DNA of 64,000 nucleotides from Adenophora triphylla var. japonica (GCA_022495995.1 JAFEMH010000168.1:124001-188000); one strand, 5' to 3'; shown: positions 21,433 through 34,683, numbered from the stretch's first letter. Notes: generated by a model not told the origin, from the letters alone. Made by a program: numbers and translations.

Positions 21433-22740
21433 ACAATCACTTCCAAATCCCAGAAAATTCGGTCTCATCAATGACCTCTCCTATACACAAATCCTCTTTC
21501 CATCTTTCCAAATTTGATTCTTGATATCAGTTGGTTTTCTCCTCATGATTAATCAAAATGTTTGTTCATATCAAGATTAGTGGTTGAATAACCCGAACAT
21601 CAATAAAGGGTTTTAAGCAGTCTTGTGATCATCATGAATAAAATAAGTTTTCAAATGTCTCGACAAGTCTTCTTTTTCTACATCATAGGAAATTAGACCC
21701 AAACACTGTCTTTCTATTAGCAGGGGCTTCCACACACTTTTCCACGCCTTTACGCTTATACTCTCTCAAAAGAGTCAAGCCCAAAGCAAGTTTGTCACAC
21801 AAAATCGGATTTCATTCCCACTTTTTGAAAGATATGCCTCTGCATGTATATATTTTCGAGTCTTTTCCAATGACTGATTGACTAAAGTTTGAAAGATGGG
21901 TGCCTCCTTGGCCACATGATGATTCTGTCTGCAATAGGGCTATAATTGGATCTCTTCAAGCTGGGGCTTTGCTAACCTATTCTCCCAGGCTCTCCCGTAT
22001 CAGTGTTTTTGCCAGAACATTCTCTGCATTCACTCTTCTACATGATGGATTTGATCCTTATCAGATTCACTTCGGGATTGCTTTGCATCACCAATTGGGG
22101 CTTTGCCAGGTCACCTCCTCAAAATATGGGCTTCGCCTAGTCATCTTTTCAAAGCCAGGGCCGTTCTCTGCACTCTCTCTGCTACCTTGCCATTTTGGGC
22201 GCGCGACACACCTTATTCTTATCAGCCAGCATTCACCTGCTGTAATCTATATTCTCAGGGCACGCCCCAACTTGCCTAGGCTGCACCATATCAATCATCA
22301 CCCATACACTTCTCAAATTCATGGGAGAGGGTTCGCAACCCCTACATCATCGTACATACACACATTCATCCTATATACAATCATCAACTCATACAATCAC
22401 TATCTACAAAATCCTCACTTCATTTTCATCCTCAGTTGAGATGGACTTGTGCAAACAAGATTAACAATGCATAAAATTAACAATAATTGAGTTCAAATTC
22501 ATGCAAAGTGCCTAGAGTGTTGTGTTTTTTTCCCCACAGGGTACAATAATCAAATGATCATAATCTGATCATAGGATTTGCTCCTTGAATCAAAATCTGG
22601 ACAAAGAATTCAAATCCTGCAAGTGGCATATTCTGCCTTTATCATCTTTATAAGTCTCAGACTTATCAGCATCATATGAAAGAGCCTTAGCTGCCTCAGT
22701 CTCCAAGTAATGCTTGTCAAACTCATCAGCCTCAGCGACA

Positions 22741-22975
22741 ATAAAGTCCGTTTTGCATGGCAAATCCTCAGCAAAGTCTGTTTGGCGCGATAAATCATCA
22801 GCAAAGTCCGTCTTGTATGGAAAATCATCAGTAAAGTTCGTTTGGCACGGCAAATCATCAGCAAAGTCCGTTTGGCACGACAAATCATCAGTAAAGTATG
22901 TTTTGCATAACAAATCATCAACAAAGTCCGTTTTGCACGATAATTCAACAGCAAAGTTCATGTTCTACTCGGAAA
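22741..22975. repeat. 30-bp tandem array
   Basis: About eight units of GCAAAGTCCGTTTGGCACGA plus CAAATCATCA. Both strands read as repetitive ORFs (22590-22961 minus, 22714-23172 plus), which I treat as artefacts of a unit length divisible by three. Confidence 0.9.
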
Positions 22976-23166
22976 ATGTTTCCAAAGTCAGCCAATCCCC
23001 AAGTGATCCTCTCGTGTGCGCAACCCTTACTGGTAAGCACAGCATAAGTATGAAAGCATATCTCACTCAACTGCAAATCATCATGTCTTATGTTTACTTT
23101 CTCGAAAAGGTCATTTCATTTCCTTTGAGTTCATCTCGCGCTACTTTTGAAGTAGTCTCAATCATC

Positions 23167-23434
23167 CTTTAGGTTCATCCTGTATTATCCTTTAGGTTCA
23201 TCCTGTATCATCCTTTAGGTTCGTCATGTATCATCCTTCGAATAATCTCCCTCTTAGGTTTAGACGCCTTCAAATAGTCTCACTCAGGTTTAGACGCCTT
23301 AAAATAATCCCCCTTAGGTATAGACGCCTTCAAACAGTCTCCCTTAGGTATAGACGCCTCCAAATAGTCTCTCTTACATTTAGACGCCTTCAAATACTCC
23401 TTCTCAGGTTTAGACGCCTTCAAAAAGTCCCACA
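23167..23434. repeat. 23-bp and 30-bp tandem arrays
   Basis: Three 23-bp units of TCCTTTAGGTTCATCCTGTA (23167-23238) are followed by six 30-bp units of CTTAGGTATAGACGCCTTCA plus AACAGTCTCC (23247-23434). Confidence 0.88.
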
Positions 23435-23464
23435 GTTCCTTTGGATTCATTCTGCCCCTTCTTC

Positions 23465-23526
23465 GAACTATGACCGGCTTGATTCCTCTTCAGGATACGT
23501 AGGTAGCCTTCCAAAGGTTCAGTCAC
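23465..23526 (+). other. Two-hairpin element, type 2 (copy h)
   Basis: CTATG...CGTAG (one wobble), inner TTCC-loop-GGA, then CCTTCCAAAGG and TTCAGTCAC. It lies about 110 bp upstream of the PPT. Confidence 0.55.
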
Positions 23527-23636
23527 TCGACCCCTTGGTCACCCAATCCCAATCCATCTCGGCAATTCGTAAGATTGGATTCTCACTTTTATCGACAACC
23601 CCACTTGTTTTGCAAGTACCGTTGCCGAGGGGCTTC

Positions 23637-25020
23637 TGTAAGTACCCAAATCTGGCTCCTACCTTCCAATTAAAGTTTCCTGGCGATTCCCCAAACTTTT
23701 ATAAAGTTTAGGGGCAATTCGGGAACTTTTCCAAACTTTCCAAGTAAGGAAGGACCTGCAAGGAATATTGAATTTGGACAGGACCTCGCTGGAAAGACAT
23801 TCCAGAATCTGCCACCTTGCGTGTTTCTAGAAGGAAAATGGTTATGTCTCCTTCTGTCGTACGACACAATCAGCCGTGTCGATCCTTCTAGTCTACCACC
23901 TTGCATGTTTCTAGAAAACAAGCAGTTATGGCTCATCCCGTTATGCGACATAGTTAGCCATGTCCATGCAGCTATAAATTCAGACCTTCCCCTCTCATTT
24001 CAAGGGCCCTCTTTTACCAACTTAGCGTTACTCTGTCAAAATACGCCTAGAAACTCATCTCTCTCCTCTTACACACACAAACACACACCAATCCTCTCTC
24101 AATTCACTCTCTCTCATACACCATTCACTTATTTTCTCACACACACTTCTCATACACATTGGAGATCCAAGTTCCTCAGCTAATCTGAGATCTGAATTTG
24201 TTCTGAAGCTGATTGAAGGATTTCTACACTGACTTAGTGTAGAGATCGTGGACTACAAGGGTAATCCCTTATCTCATTCTTCATTTCTTTTCTCCCTATT
24301 GATTCCATGTAATCCTCATGCTTATAATGCTTAACCTGTTTACTTGTCACTAAATATGCAATGTTTTAATCTCTGAATGTTCTAACCATGCTTTTATTCT
24401 AGTGATAATGCATGCTCTTGCTTGGTCATGATGTATTTTGTGCTTGAATGTTAAGATGACTGTGGATCATTCCTTATCCACATTCATCTACGTATTGATC
24501 TCTCTGAGGCCTTCATGACTTGTTTTCCATCTTTGGTAATCTAGATTTGCCATTTAATTTCATCTGTAAGCAATTCGTTTGTAAAACTCTGCAGATGGCT
24601 CGTTGTGTCACGCGACAGACTTAGCCGGGTCATGTCCTGAGTCGCGCAACATAACTAGCCAATCTAAAGCAGTTCCATTTTTAGTTGTAATTTGTTCAAG
24701 CATTGTAATCAGGTTGTGGTCCCCTGCACAAAGTGACTCACAAGATGTATTTTCATCTCTTAAAGCAATAAAATTGCATTTATCATATATTATCTCACAC
24801 AAATTGCACACACTTATGAATAATTTGGATGTTTTCATTGAAAGACTCGTTCGCGAGGTGTGTTGGGTGAACTCTCGGTTCTTCCCAACACGTAACTTGA
24901 CACCCGAACCCTCTCTCTGATTTCAAATTGGGTTTTCAATGTTTTCCATTAAAAACGGCGTGTCAACTCCTTTCTTTCACTTTTATATATTTCCCGTCCC
25001 ATTTTCCAAAACTATAAAAT
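23637..25020 (+). repeat. Tat LTR of the TGTCG-palindrome family
   Basis: It starts TGTAAGTACCCAAATC right after the PPT. Palindromic sites TGTCGTACGACA (23855-23866) and related TTATGCGACATAG lie upstream of the TATA box (TATAAAT, 23973-23979), with further sites such as TGTCACGCGACA (24606-24617) in the downstream part. Hairpin CTCG-TTCG-CGAG at 24846-24857. The 3' end is approximate: the PBS-like motif is degenerate (24958) and no PBS follows. Confidence 0.75.
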
Positions 25021-25726
25021 GATTTTCATACGGGGTATGTTCAATATCATGAAGAATATGCATTCAATATTTTGCTCAAGCCCCTCTTTTTTTCAATACA
25101 ATTCATAATCCTTTTCTTTCTTTTCATGACCACTTCCACCCTTGATTTTCCAAACATCACTCACAATTCTCATTCATTCCCTAGTTTCACTTTCTTGAAA
25201 AAGTGAGAAAATAGTGTATAATTTAAAAAGGGTAGGATAATGAGGGTAGAAATGAAGGCGAATGGAGGTCTAAAATAACCTCTCACTTTGTGAGAGATTT
25301 CATTCTTTTTAAAGCTCAAAAAATGGTTCTAGCGGAAAATTTTATATAAGTGACTAGAAAGTTAAAGGCTCACAAATAGGGTTCAAAGAATATAGCCAAA
25401 TATCACTTCCTGAATAGCCTAATTGATATGTTATTGACAGTCATGCAAACATGTTCTAGGGACCCCGAGAATGCCAAAGCGATCCTATAAAGATCTCCTA
25501 AATGACTAACAATAAAAAGGTTTTAACAAGTCAACAGAGGCGGCCGGTCAACCTAGGAACAGTCGTAGCACGATTCGTGCCTTAAGTTTATGTCATGTTG
25601 AATTCTGTTTCAATTTCAACTTGTTTAAATTGCAGTTCAGTTTCTGCAAATTCAGAAGTCTCACGCTTATTTTTGAAGCTGAATTATGTTTCTCTCTCAA
25701 ATACTTTGAAGTTTCCTTTATTTTCC
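25021..25726. other. AT-rich spacer upstream of A2
   Basis: No ORF of interest. It contains a 13-bp inverted repeat, GCACGA-T-TCGTGC, at 25568-25580, about 145 bp upstream of the A2 ATG, the same relative place as the family palindromes upstream of A1 and B1. It belongs to the minus-strand Tat element; its 3' LTR is not recognisable. Confidence 0.45.
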
Positions 25727-26221
25727 ATGGCCACGTTTCCAAGATTGTCATCTCAGATGCAAGAGCGATTTTTGGAAAGGTTTAAGACGTGGGTACGGTA
25801 CCACACGAGGCAAAATAAGTAGTTTTTTGAGGGTTGTTATAGGATGAGGGTGGTTTGGGCTTTGAAGGAGCTTGTGCCGGATTGGGACCTTTTGAGAGTT
25901 GCGGCTCATTTCTGGGATGAAAGGAGGCACGTGTACAACTTCTCATATAACAAGATTACACCCACGCTTGAGGACTTTCGGGCTATCCTTGGAGGACCTG
26001 AGGTGGAGCAGATTGTTCTTCCTTTGACGGGCGGCCTGACCACCGTTGAGAAGTTGATGTGCCTTCTTGGCGTTTTGGCTGAAGAAGCATACGGGATGCT
26101 GATACCGAATACTGATCATGTTGACATTTTGGGGTTGCCCGATAGGTTAGCTGGTTTTGATGGGAGCGTTGCTGCGTGGTATGCTTTTTCTCTGTGCGTG
26201 GTTGCTACTTTGTTCACATTC
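25727..26221 (+). pseudogene. Antisense gene A2, 5' part (split by a copia insertion)
   Basis: Starts at ATG 25727 (CCATGG context) with MATFPRLSSQMQERFLERFK, matching the A1 start. One stop or frameshift lies near 25820, then the frame runs on: DWDLLRVAAHFWDERRHVY, SYNKITPTLEDF, GGPEVE and VVATLFTF. It is the plus-strand partner of minus-strand pol at 42411-44289, so it is antisense within its element. The copia LTR interrupts the coding frame at 26221, and the rest continues at 40948. The two parts together equal about 1500 bp, the same as A1. Similarity to PMD/DUF7745 proteins is inference. Confidence 0.75.
26217..26221. repeat. Target-site duplication CATTC (left)
   Basis: CATTC at 26217-26221 is repeated at 40943-40947, directly abutting the two LTR ends. 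Confidence 0.92.
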
Positions 26222-27669
26222 TGTTAGTCAAATATATGCTTAGGTTTAGAATTGCTTAAACCCAATCACAACAAGCATTGATGTGGACCCCTAATTTTAA
26301 TTAGAACCAATAGAATTTTTCTATGTATGATAGGTCCCCTTAATGCTAGTGCCAGTGTTTTTATTTCATGTAATTTTCTCAAGACCTTGAAGACTTTGAA
26401 GGTGTGAAGATTTGCTCCCATGTTGTTTTTGTGAGTTACTCAGTTTGGTCACCTAACCGGTTGAGCTCCTAACCGATGTGTCAACCGAACCGGTTGCCCT
26501 ATCTAGCGGATGTAACCTTCACAGGTTATATCCTATCCTTTGCCGGTTAAGGCTTCCTCAGCAAGCTTTCCTCAGCCTAGCCTAACCGAAGCATTTATTG
26601 CTCCCAACTACCCAAAGAACCCCTTTAGCTAAAGTTGGTAAGGCAAGCATGCCGAATAGACGCCGAAGTGACATTCCTGCTTGCCGTCGAAGCTCAAAAT
26701 AGATTGTCAAAATGACCAGTACTCACATCCTTTCAACCACTCAAGGAAAATCTTCTCTCTCCTATCTCAGGCATTTAATGCAAAGATCCTTCAATTCAAA
26801 GGCATGCCTGATCAAGTCATCATTGCAACCTCTTCAAAGACAACGGCTCCTTTTCAAAGTTCACTATAAATAGCTTCCCTGGAGCATTGAAGAAGGTTGG
26901 TGCATTTATGATTCTTGAGAGTGAGTTGCTCTGAACTACCATTCTGCAAACTCCATAGTTCAAGGCATTCAATTCAGTCCTCTTATTCACTAGACATCTC
27001 TGTTAGGACTTATACACTGTGCACCTCAATCAATATTGTAGTGTTCCTTCATTAGACTACTTTAGGAACACATTGATTGATTCACATACAACACCCTAGA
27101 GAAATCAGCTCAACTTGTGAGCACATCTCTAGAAAACACCAGGTCTTTATTGTAGCACGATCCGTTAGTGGTCACCTTTAGTTTGGCAGCCTTCAATCAT
27201 TGGCTTGCAACTTGTAATAGGTAGATACCATTAATATAGTAGTGCACTTTCACAAATCCAAGTTCTGACCAAACTTGGTAGAGGACGTAGCTTATTTAAC
27301 ACTGTGAACCTCTTCAAACAATGTGTCATTCTTCTGCGTGTTTGTTTATTTCTGTGTTGTTGTAACTGGTTGACATTCTCTCAACTGGTCATAACCTATT
27401 GACTCAACCTACTGCTCAACTTGTTTGTCTTACTTGGAAATATAATTTGTCATGTTTGCATAAGGATTTTTAACGTACTGCTTTTGAAAACTCTACCTAA
27501 CCTGTTGTAAACCTAGCCTAACCGTAATTCCGCTGTGCAAAACTAATCTAACGGTTAGCAAGTGTGTTTCCCTCAACCTTTTACAAAGACTAAGAGTTTT
27601 TAAGCAAAAAGTTTTAATCAGGCTATTCACCCCCCCTCTAGCCTGTTTCCTACCATTCAGGACCTAACA
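26222..27669 (+). repeat. 5' LTR of the copia element
   Basis: TGTTAGTCAAATATATGC to CAGGACCTAACA. TATA box TATAAATAG at 26865-26873. Several AACCGGTT, AACCGAT and CCGGTTAAG sites lie 270-420 bp upstream of it (26450-26610). Confidence 0.95.
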
Positions 27670-27671
27670 AT

Positions 27672-27683
27672 TGGTATCAGAGC
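27672..27683 (+). other. Primer-binding site, initiator tRNA-Met type
   Basis: TGGTATCAGAGC two bases after the 5' LTR, the standard plant copia PBS. Confidence 0.95.
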
Positions 27684-27740
27684 TAACAATTTTCGAAAAT
27701 TATTTTTCCAAGCTTAACCGCTTGAATTGCCAATTCCAAA

Positions 27741-30530
27741 ATGGCGGGAAAAATCATGCAAACATACAACTTGACATCCGTTCCCATGTTGAACGATAAC
27801 GAATTTCCAGTATGGAAAAATGTAATCATGCGGTACTTGGATTCAATAGATGATAGGTTAACTACGTAGTCGAGATGGTCCAATGACACCCCCGAAAATC
27901 AATCTTGCAACAAGAGCACCCAAAACTCCTCTCATGGATCATGCGCAGATAGAGAGTCTCGAACAAGACTTTGAGGTTTATGAAACTTATGTGCCAAAAC
28001 CAAGAGAAGAATGGATCGAGGATGACAAACTTTGTGATTCCTTGGACCGAAAAGCCTTGCACATCATAACCTCGGGACTTGATGACAGATCGTACAAACA
28101 AGTACAATGCTATGAGACCGCTCAACAAGTATGGCAAAGTCTTCTCGTATACTTTGAAGGAGATCAAGTGGCCAAGGACAACAGACTCTACAAAAGCGTT
28201 GCTGAGTTTGAGTCCTTCAAGAAGAATCCAAATGAGACAATGAAGGAAACGTACGACCGATTCTCCTCGCGAGGTGAGTAACTCTTGTGCATCTTTAGGT
28301 AGAGTCTATACCATGAAAGACCTAAACATGAGATTCCTCAATTCTCTTGGAGACTTGTGGCATGTGAAGGTTGCTATTTTGAAAGAATGCCGTGATTTGA
28401 ATACTACTCATATCCGTAACATTGTGTCTACTTTGTTTCTATATGAGGAAGAGCTCAACCTACCGAGTGGAGTTCAAAAACAATTTAAAAATCTATCTCT
28501 GCCACGGCTCGACCGAGATCTTCCCCTGGTTCTTCTATGCTTACCACCCAAATTACCACCAATGACTCTCCCTCAACATCTCGGCCTCAACCAACTCTAG
28601 CCAATACCTCTTCTAACACACCTCTTGAGGTAGAGGATGAATTTGCTTTGCATTCGCGTAAAACTACGTAAAGTTTAAGGATTTTAAGAAATCCCACAAA
28701 GAAATCATTTCAACCCAAAGCCTCATCCTTCCATAGATCTGGGAACTTCCAAAAGAAAGGCCAAACCTCAACCTCAATCGACGGAAAGAATGCCCAAGGT
28801 GAGCTCGTGTGTTACAATTGTAGAAAACCCGGCCATTTTGCCTCCAAATGCCCTCAACCTACATATGAATTTTTGAGGAAGAAACCATTCAAGAAATTCC
28901 CTAGATCTAAATCTAAGAGCTTAGTTGCCGAGGATGGAACCGAAAAAGCTATGCCGGTTTGGTTTGAGACCGACTCGAGAATGAAGAAGCCGACTATGCC
29001 GACTCGGATGAAGATGCCGATGCCGCTTTGTTGCTATGGATGGAACCTATGAAAAACCCATCTCCCTGCAAACTCCTGTTTTTAGACACCCCAATTCCAA
29101 TGAACAATCATCCTATGTTAATCAGACTCCGCCTATGAGATCTCCCTTGACATTCTTTGATGAACCCATTTCAACTCCCAAGGCAGATGCAGTAACCCCT
29201 ATAATTTCAAAATTCAAAACATAGGTGGATCCCTTTATGGTCGGCCCAAAACCTTGCCCACTCTCGCACCGCCGATGCAACCAATCCAACCGACCTATCA
29301 AGCTCAAGCCTTGCCGATTGCTTCCTATCAACCGACGCTGAGACCCGACCGATTCACTTAAAGCCTCTAACCGAACCTAGCCCTCAACCGATATCTTCAC
29401 TACCAAATTTTGATCCCAATTTTGAACCATCATCCTCTTCCTCTCGGCCCTACCGTTGACCCTATGCCCAATATGTCAAAGTCTCGAAATGGCAGAGGTG
29501 ATGAATGAGCTCTTCTCCGATTTTGAAAAATTAAATGAAGCTCACAAAATCATGGTTGATAATTTTAAAGTAATCACTACCGAAAATGATTCTTTGAAAA
29601 GCCGAAATAAAAACTTTGAAAGAAAGTAAGCTAGAGTCGATCGGTTGAAGAAGGACAATCAAGAACTACCGAGAGACTAAACATTTCTCGTTTGTCAAAT
29701 TGCCTGATCTTGTGTCAAGAAATAACTCTCTTCATAAAACAATTGACACATTTTCAAAATCACGAACCGCCGTGGAGACCATCATTCAAGATCGCTTATC
29801 TCCTAACCGAGATGTAACTACCGGTATAAGTTTTAACTCCGGCGGTGATGACATTGACGGCAAAGACAAACCCAGTTAAGGAGTCTGTCTCTCGAGAACT
29901 TGATAGGCAAATTTGATGATGCTCAATCCAAAATGATTAAGAAGGAGTTAACCAAACCTTTCAAATCTGTCCCTCACACCTATCCTAATGGACGGCATGT
30001 ACGAAAAGCCTATCTCGAGCAAAAACAAATCTCAATGGACCGAGGTAGCCGATCCTCGAGTTAGGACAATATGTCCCACTTAGTGATAGGAACAAAGCAA
30101 AGGTGGAATTAAAATTGTTGATCATGTTGCAGTCGTGAATCCTCAACCGGTAAGGTAACCGACACCGGTAAGGGTACGACCGATCGCATAACAAGCCGCA
30201 GTCACCCAACCGGTAAAGGCAACCTAACCGGTAAAGCCATTCCTAAACCGATGCAACAGTTAACAAAGGTAAATCCATCACCTTCGTCCCCAAAGGATCT
30301 GTCTCTGCTCAATCGCTAATCCTCTCAAGCATTGGCAAAATTGAACATCAATTCATCTAAGCCTCCTCACCATCTTCTAATAAATGTGTAAATTGTGGTT
30401 TTATTGGTCACAAGGCTTATGAATGCCTCTTGAAGCACCTATCTGGACCCACCGAGTCTAAAAGCTCGTGTGGTGGCCAGTATGGCCGCCAAAGAGGAAC
30501 TAACTCTTTGGACCCAAAAGAATAAGGGGA
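27741..30530 (+). pseudogene. gag: Copia Gag (frameshifted)
   Basis: Gag begins at ATG 27741 (MAGKIMQTYNLTSVPML) shortly after the PBS. A UBN2-type capsid domain follows (LDRKALHIITSGLDDR, AQQVWQSLLVYFEG, about 28040-28170) with frameshifts near 27868 and 28275. The first CCHC zinc knuckle is CYNCRKPGHFASKC (28810-28851). A long, frame-broken middle region contains many AACCG motifs. A second knuckle, CVNCGFIGHKAYEC, lies at about 30388-30429. Two knuckles and great length fit SIRE-type Gag. It packages the element RNA into cytoplasmic particles. No intact frame spans it. Confidence 0.8.
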
Positions 30531-30590
30531 CCATAAGCTTACTGTTTTATTTCAGAATGCTTAATGGCCTCAACCGATGCCGGTAAGGAT

Positions 30591-33500
30591 GTTTGGATTA
30601 TGGACAGTGGATGCTCTAGGCATATGATCGGTCATGCCGATCTCCTAACCGATCCGGGAAGAAGCATCTGGTCCTCCGCTTGTCTTTGGTGACAACGCAA
30701 AGGGTAAAATTATCTGGCCGAGGATCCATCAAAAGAGGTACAAGAATTGTACGTAAGGTATCTTTGGTGGATGGTCTAAAACACAACCTTCTCTCTATTT
30801 CACAATTTTGTGACAAAGGTATGCATTGTGTTTTCAATTCTTCCAACCGCTATGTGAAAGACATTGCTACGGGTGAAACACTTCTCACTGGATATAGCAA
30901 AGGTAACGTATATGCTATAGATTTACACAATGTCTCGAATGTTACTAATGTTTGTTTTGTAGCTAAGAACATAAGTGAGAATTCCTGGCTATGGCACAAG
31001 AGACTCGATCACCGAACTTCAAATATCTATCCAAGCCGGCCAATAAAAATCTTGTCGCCGGCTTACCTCGTGTGTCTGCGATCATGGAAGAAAATGTAGA
31101 GCACACCAATTGGGAAAACAACATAAAGAATCTTTCCACAAAGAAGCCCTGCATGTCCACTTCTAGGTGCCTCCAGCTGCTACATATGGATCTGTTTGAC
31201 CCCACAACAACTGCCAGTTTGGGGGGTAGCAGATATGCCTTGGTTGTTGTAGACGATTTCTCAAGATATACCTGGGTAGAGATGTTTGCTTCAAAAGATG
31301 ATACATATGAAGTTGCTACCAGATTATTCCGTCTACTTCAAACCCAAAAAGAATGTGATATCATCAGTATGAGATCAGATAATGGAACGGAGTTCAAAAC
31401 TCTTGGAATCGCTCGCACCGTGATGATCACGGAATAGACCATAATTTCTCACTGGCCGGTACACCGCAACAAAATGGTGTAGTTGAGAGAAAGAACAGAC
31501 ATTGATCGAAGCCGGAAAAACAATGATATCCGGCTAGACTCCCCAAGTATTTTTGGGCCGAAGCTATACATACAGCTTGCTTCACCCAGAATAGATCTTT
31601 GATCAACAAGTTTCACAACAAGACCCCTTATGAGCTTTGGCGTGGCAGAATTCCCAATATTAGTTTCTTCAAGATCTTCGGCTGCAAATGCTATGTTCTT
31701 TACAACGGAAAAGAACGCCGAGGTAAATTTGATGAAAAAGCTGATGAAGGCATTTTTGTGGGATACGCCAAGCACAGTAAGGCATTTAGAGTTTTTAATA
31801 AACGGTTGTTGAAAATTGTTGAATCTGTTCATGTTACTTTTGATGAATTTGATTTGCTAGAGTCTGACAAGGCTCCAAATAGTACTGATAGTTCTGGTGT
31901 TTTTGAGACAGGTGAAACAGATAATCAAAACTCTAATCAATCCACCAGCATCAACGCAAATCAGTCTCCAGCTCAACCGTCAGCCTCTAGTGGTGTAACC
32001 TATAGAGACCTAGTTGATGACTCCTTCTTTCCTCAATCGGTTAGGCAATCAATTAGTCAATCTCACCAAATTCGATCCCTTACCAACTAGTCCTCATATT
32101 ACAACTCCCAATTCATCACACGAAGCCGAACCAATTTCACCCATCAACTTACCATTTCCATCTCCAATTACCGATCACCATCATCGATCACCCTCACCTA
32201 ACCGATCACCTCAACCGGTCACCTCTCCCTCAACCGATTCCACTCCTCCCATAGAAACCTTAAGACAGGAATCGGTCAGGCAAGACCTACCTAAGGAAGT
32301 GAGATCAGTTAGAAATCATCCTTTAAAAAATGTTATTGGTGATGTCTTTGGACCTAGAATGACAAGAGGCCAATTAAGAAACTTAGAAGAACAACATGGT
32401 TTATTTTCCTCTGCTATGGTCTCCAACATAGAACCAAAGAAGACTGATGAAGCACTTGATGACCCCAGCTGGGTAGAAGCTATGCAAGAAGAGCTTAACC
32501 AGTTTGATAGATGCAAAGTTTGGGAATTAGTGCCTAGACCTAGTGATCAAACAGTGATTGGTACGAAATGGGTTTATAGAAATAAATTGGATGAGTCTGG
32601 AAAAATTATAAGAAATAAAGCCAGATTAGTGGCAAAAGGATATAGACAGGAGGAAGGAATAGACTATGATGAGACTTTTGCTCCCGTAGCTAGATTAGAA
32701 GCCATTAGGTTATTTCTTGCCTATGCAGCCTACAAAGAATTTAAGCTATATCAAATGGATGTGAAAAGTGCATTTCTCAATGGTGAACTTCAAGAGCTTG
32801 TTTATGTAGATCAACCTCCCGGTTTTGAAGATCCTAAGAAGCCTAATCATGTCTACAAATTAAATAAAGCTTTGTACGGCCTCAAGCAAGCACCTCGAGC
32901 ATGGTATGAAACTCTCTCCAAATTCCTACTTAGTGAGAAGTTTGAACGAGGTAAAATCGACACCACCTTATTTATTGCAAAGCATAATGGTCATTCATTG
33001 TTAGTTCAAATATATGTTGATGACATAATTTTTGGATCTACTAACGAAAAATTATGCAAGAGATTTGAGAAGCTTATGCAGAGCAAATTTGAGATGAGCA
33101 TGATGGGTGAGCTAACCTTTTTCCTTGGACTTCAAGTCAAGCAAACCCATGAAGGTATTTTCATCAATCAAGCCAAATATACCAAAGATCTAATCAAGAA
33201 ATTTGGACTTGATTCCGCTCATCCTCAAAGCACTCCTATGGCCACAAATGTACACTTAGACAAAGACGAATCCGGTAAGAAAGTAGATATGACACTCTAC
33301 CGAGGTATGATAGGTTCTCTACTTTACTTAATAGCTAGTAGGCCAGATATCATGTTTGCCGTATGTGTATGTGCTAGATTTCAAGCTGACCCTAGAGAAT
33401 CTCATTTGCAAGCTGTCAAAAGAATCATCAGATATCTTGTGGGAACTGCTAACTTAGGTTTGTGGTATCCGAAAGATTCATCATTTACACTAATTGGTTA

Positions 33501-33956
33501 TTCAGATGCTGATTTTGCAGCTTGTAGGGTCACCAGGAAAAGTACTAGTGGAACTTGTCAATTTCTAGGTAACCGGTTGGTTTCCTGGTCGTGCAAGAAA
33601 CAGGCATCAATTTCCACTTCTACGATCAAGCCGAGTATATAGCCGCTGGAAGTTGCTGTTCACAAATTCTATGGATGAAGCAACAACTGGTGGACTATGA
33701 AATCCCTCAAGAAGTATGTCCTATTTATTGTGATAATACCTCAGCAATATCAGTCTCCAACAATCCTGTGATGCATTCAAAGACCAAGCACATAGACATC
33801 AAGTATCACTTCCTCAAGGATCACGTTGAAAAGGGTAACATTGTTCTTTTAAAAGTCCATACTGATTATCAACTAGCTGATATTTTGACAAAACCATTGG
33901 ACATTAAAAGATTTGAATTCCTCAGAGGAGAACTAGGCATGATTGATATTCGTTAA
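30591..33956 (+). pseudogene. pol: Copia Pol: protease, integrase, RT, RNase H
   Basis: The protease active site is WIMDSGCSRHM (30595). The GAG-pre-integrase motif is WLWHKRLDH (30985). Integrase shows HMDLF, MRSDNGTEF (about 31369) and the QNGVVERKN block (about 31470). The C-terminal integrase motif is GCKCYVLYNGKERRGKFDEK. Reverse transcriptase (32014-33642, 542 open codons) has [34 protein letters not shown] and the catalytic box [11 protein letters not shown] (about 33010). RNase H follows with [19 protein letters not shown], then ADILTKPL at the end. Breaks lie near 30660, 31020, 31435, 31500 and 33625, so a full polyprotein is not encoded. RT alone is open and well conserved. Confidence 0.92.
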
Positions 33957-34563
33957 TTTATTGTGCTAACCTTGCTATCTGTAAAAGCTCTCAACCGATC
34001 ATGATGGTGCCTCATTTACTTATGCTCAACCGATGCTCTTGTCCTACTTTCAACCGGTATGTAAGATATCCTAACCGATTAAAAGCATCCCCTAACCGAT
34101 GGTCCCTAACCGATGCAAAAGCCTTCTATCCTAACCGACCAATTTTCTTTGTCTAACCGATCATATACTGACCGGTCAAGCCTAATGTAGTGACGTCAGC
34201 TCAACCGATTGATCATTACCTAGCCGACAAGTCCCATCAATCCCATCAGCCGTCTACCGCCTTACCCTATACTGATAAAGCATCATTGCTGTTCCCCACT
34301 CCCTCCTACTACCGTCCTTTTTGTACTTGATGATTGGTCAAATTTAAAATTTTGTGACCAAAAAGGTAACTTCTGTATCATTCCAGTTTATCAAAAGGTT
34401 ATCTTTTTGTCATTATTGCATTATGGTTTAACTGCTGCACACACGTACCTAGTTTTTATCCCTCATATTTAAAATCGTGTTCAATATCTTTTTAAATATC
34501 TGTGCCATACATTTGAAACGTTTTCTTTATTACAAGAAACCTTTTCATCTTCTATCTCTCTTC
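33957..34563 (+). promoter_or_regulatory. Spacer with AACCG cluster and a bZIP-type site
   Basis: Non-coding. Nine AACCG(A/G) sites fall within about 220 bp (33991-34210), on one strand, with varied flanks. The palindrome TGACGTCA (34191-34198) is a classical bZIP core. This stretch sits directly upstream of the internal TATA box and so looks like a promoter region for the post-pol ORF. Confidence 0.55.
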
Positions 34564-34571
34564 TATATAAG
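34564..34571 (+). promoter_or_regulatory. Internal TATA box for the post-pol ORF
   Basis: TATATAAG after a pyrimidine-rich stretch, followed by a CT-rich leader (TTTCCTCTCTCTGCAAAAGC), 258 bp upstream of the ATG at 34822. Confidence 0.55.
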
Positions 34572-34683
34572 GAAATACAACTCTTCATTCAAGCTTTCCG
34601 TTTTCCTCTCTCTGCAAAAGCTTTGAACTTTCAAGAATTCAAAATCCATTCTCTCTTTGTTCTTCGAACTCTAATTCTTTCTG

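Larger units (their letters stand above)
20439..23636 (+). mobile_element. 3' internal region of a second plus-strand Tat element
   Basis: No coding gene. The first part (to about 21220) is homologous to 49320-50118, with shared blocks such as GATCGGCGTGTTT and CCCAGCTACAGTTCCTACCG. It then carries a type 1 two-hairpin element (21370), spacer sequence, two tandem arrays, a type 2 element (23465) and the PPT CCGAGGGGCTTC (23625-23636). Its 5' part is missing at 20438, where the element 1 LTR ends. Confidence 0.75.

Noticed and set aside
22590..23172. Overlapping repetitive ORFs on both strands
   Set aside because: Both are produced by a 30-bp tandem unit, which keeps any frame open; composition is that of the repeat, not of a protein.
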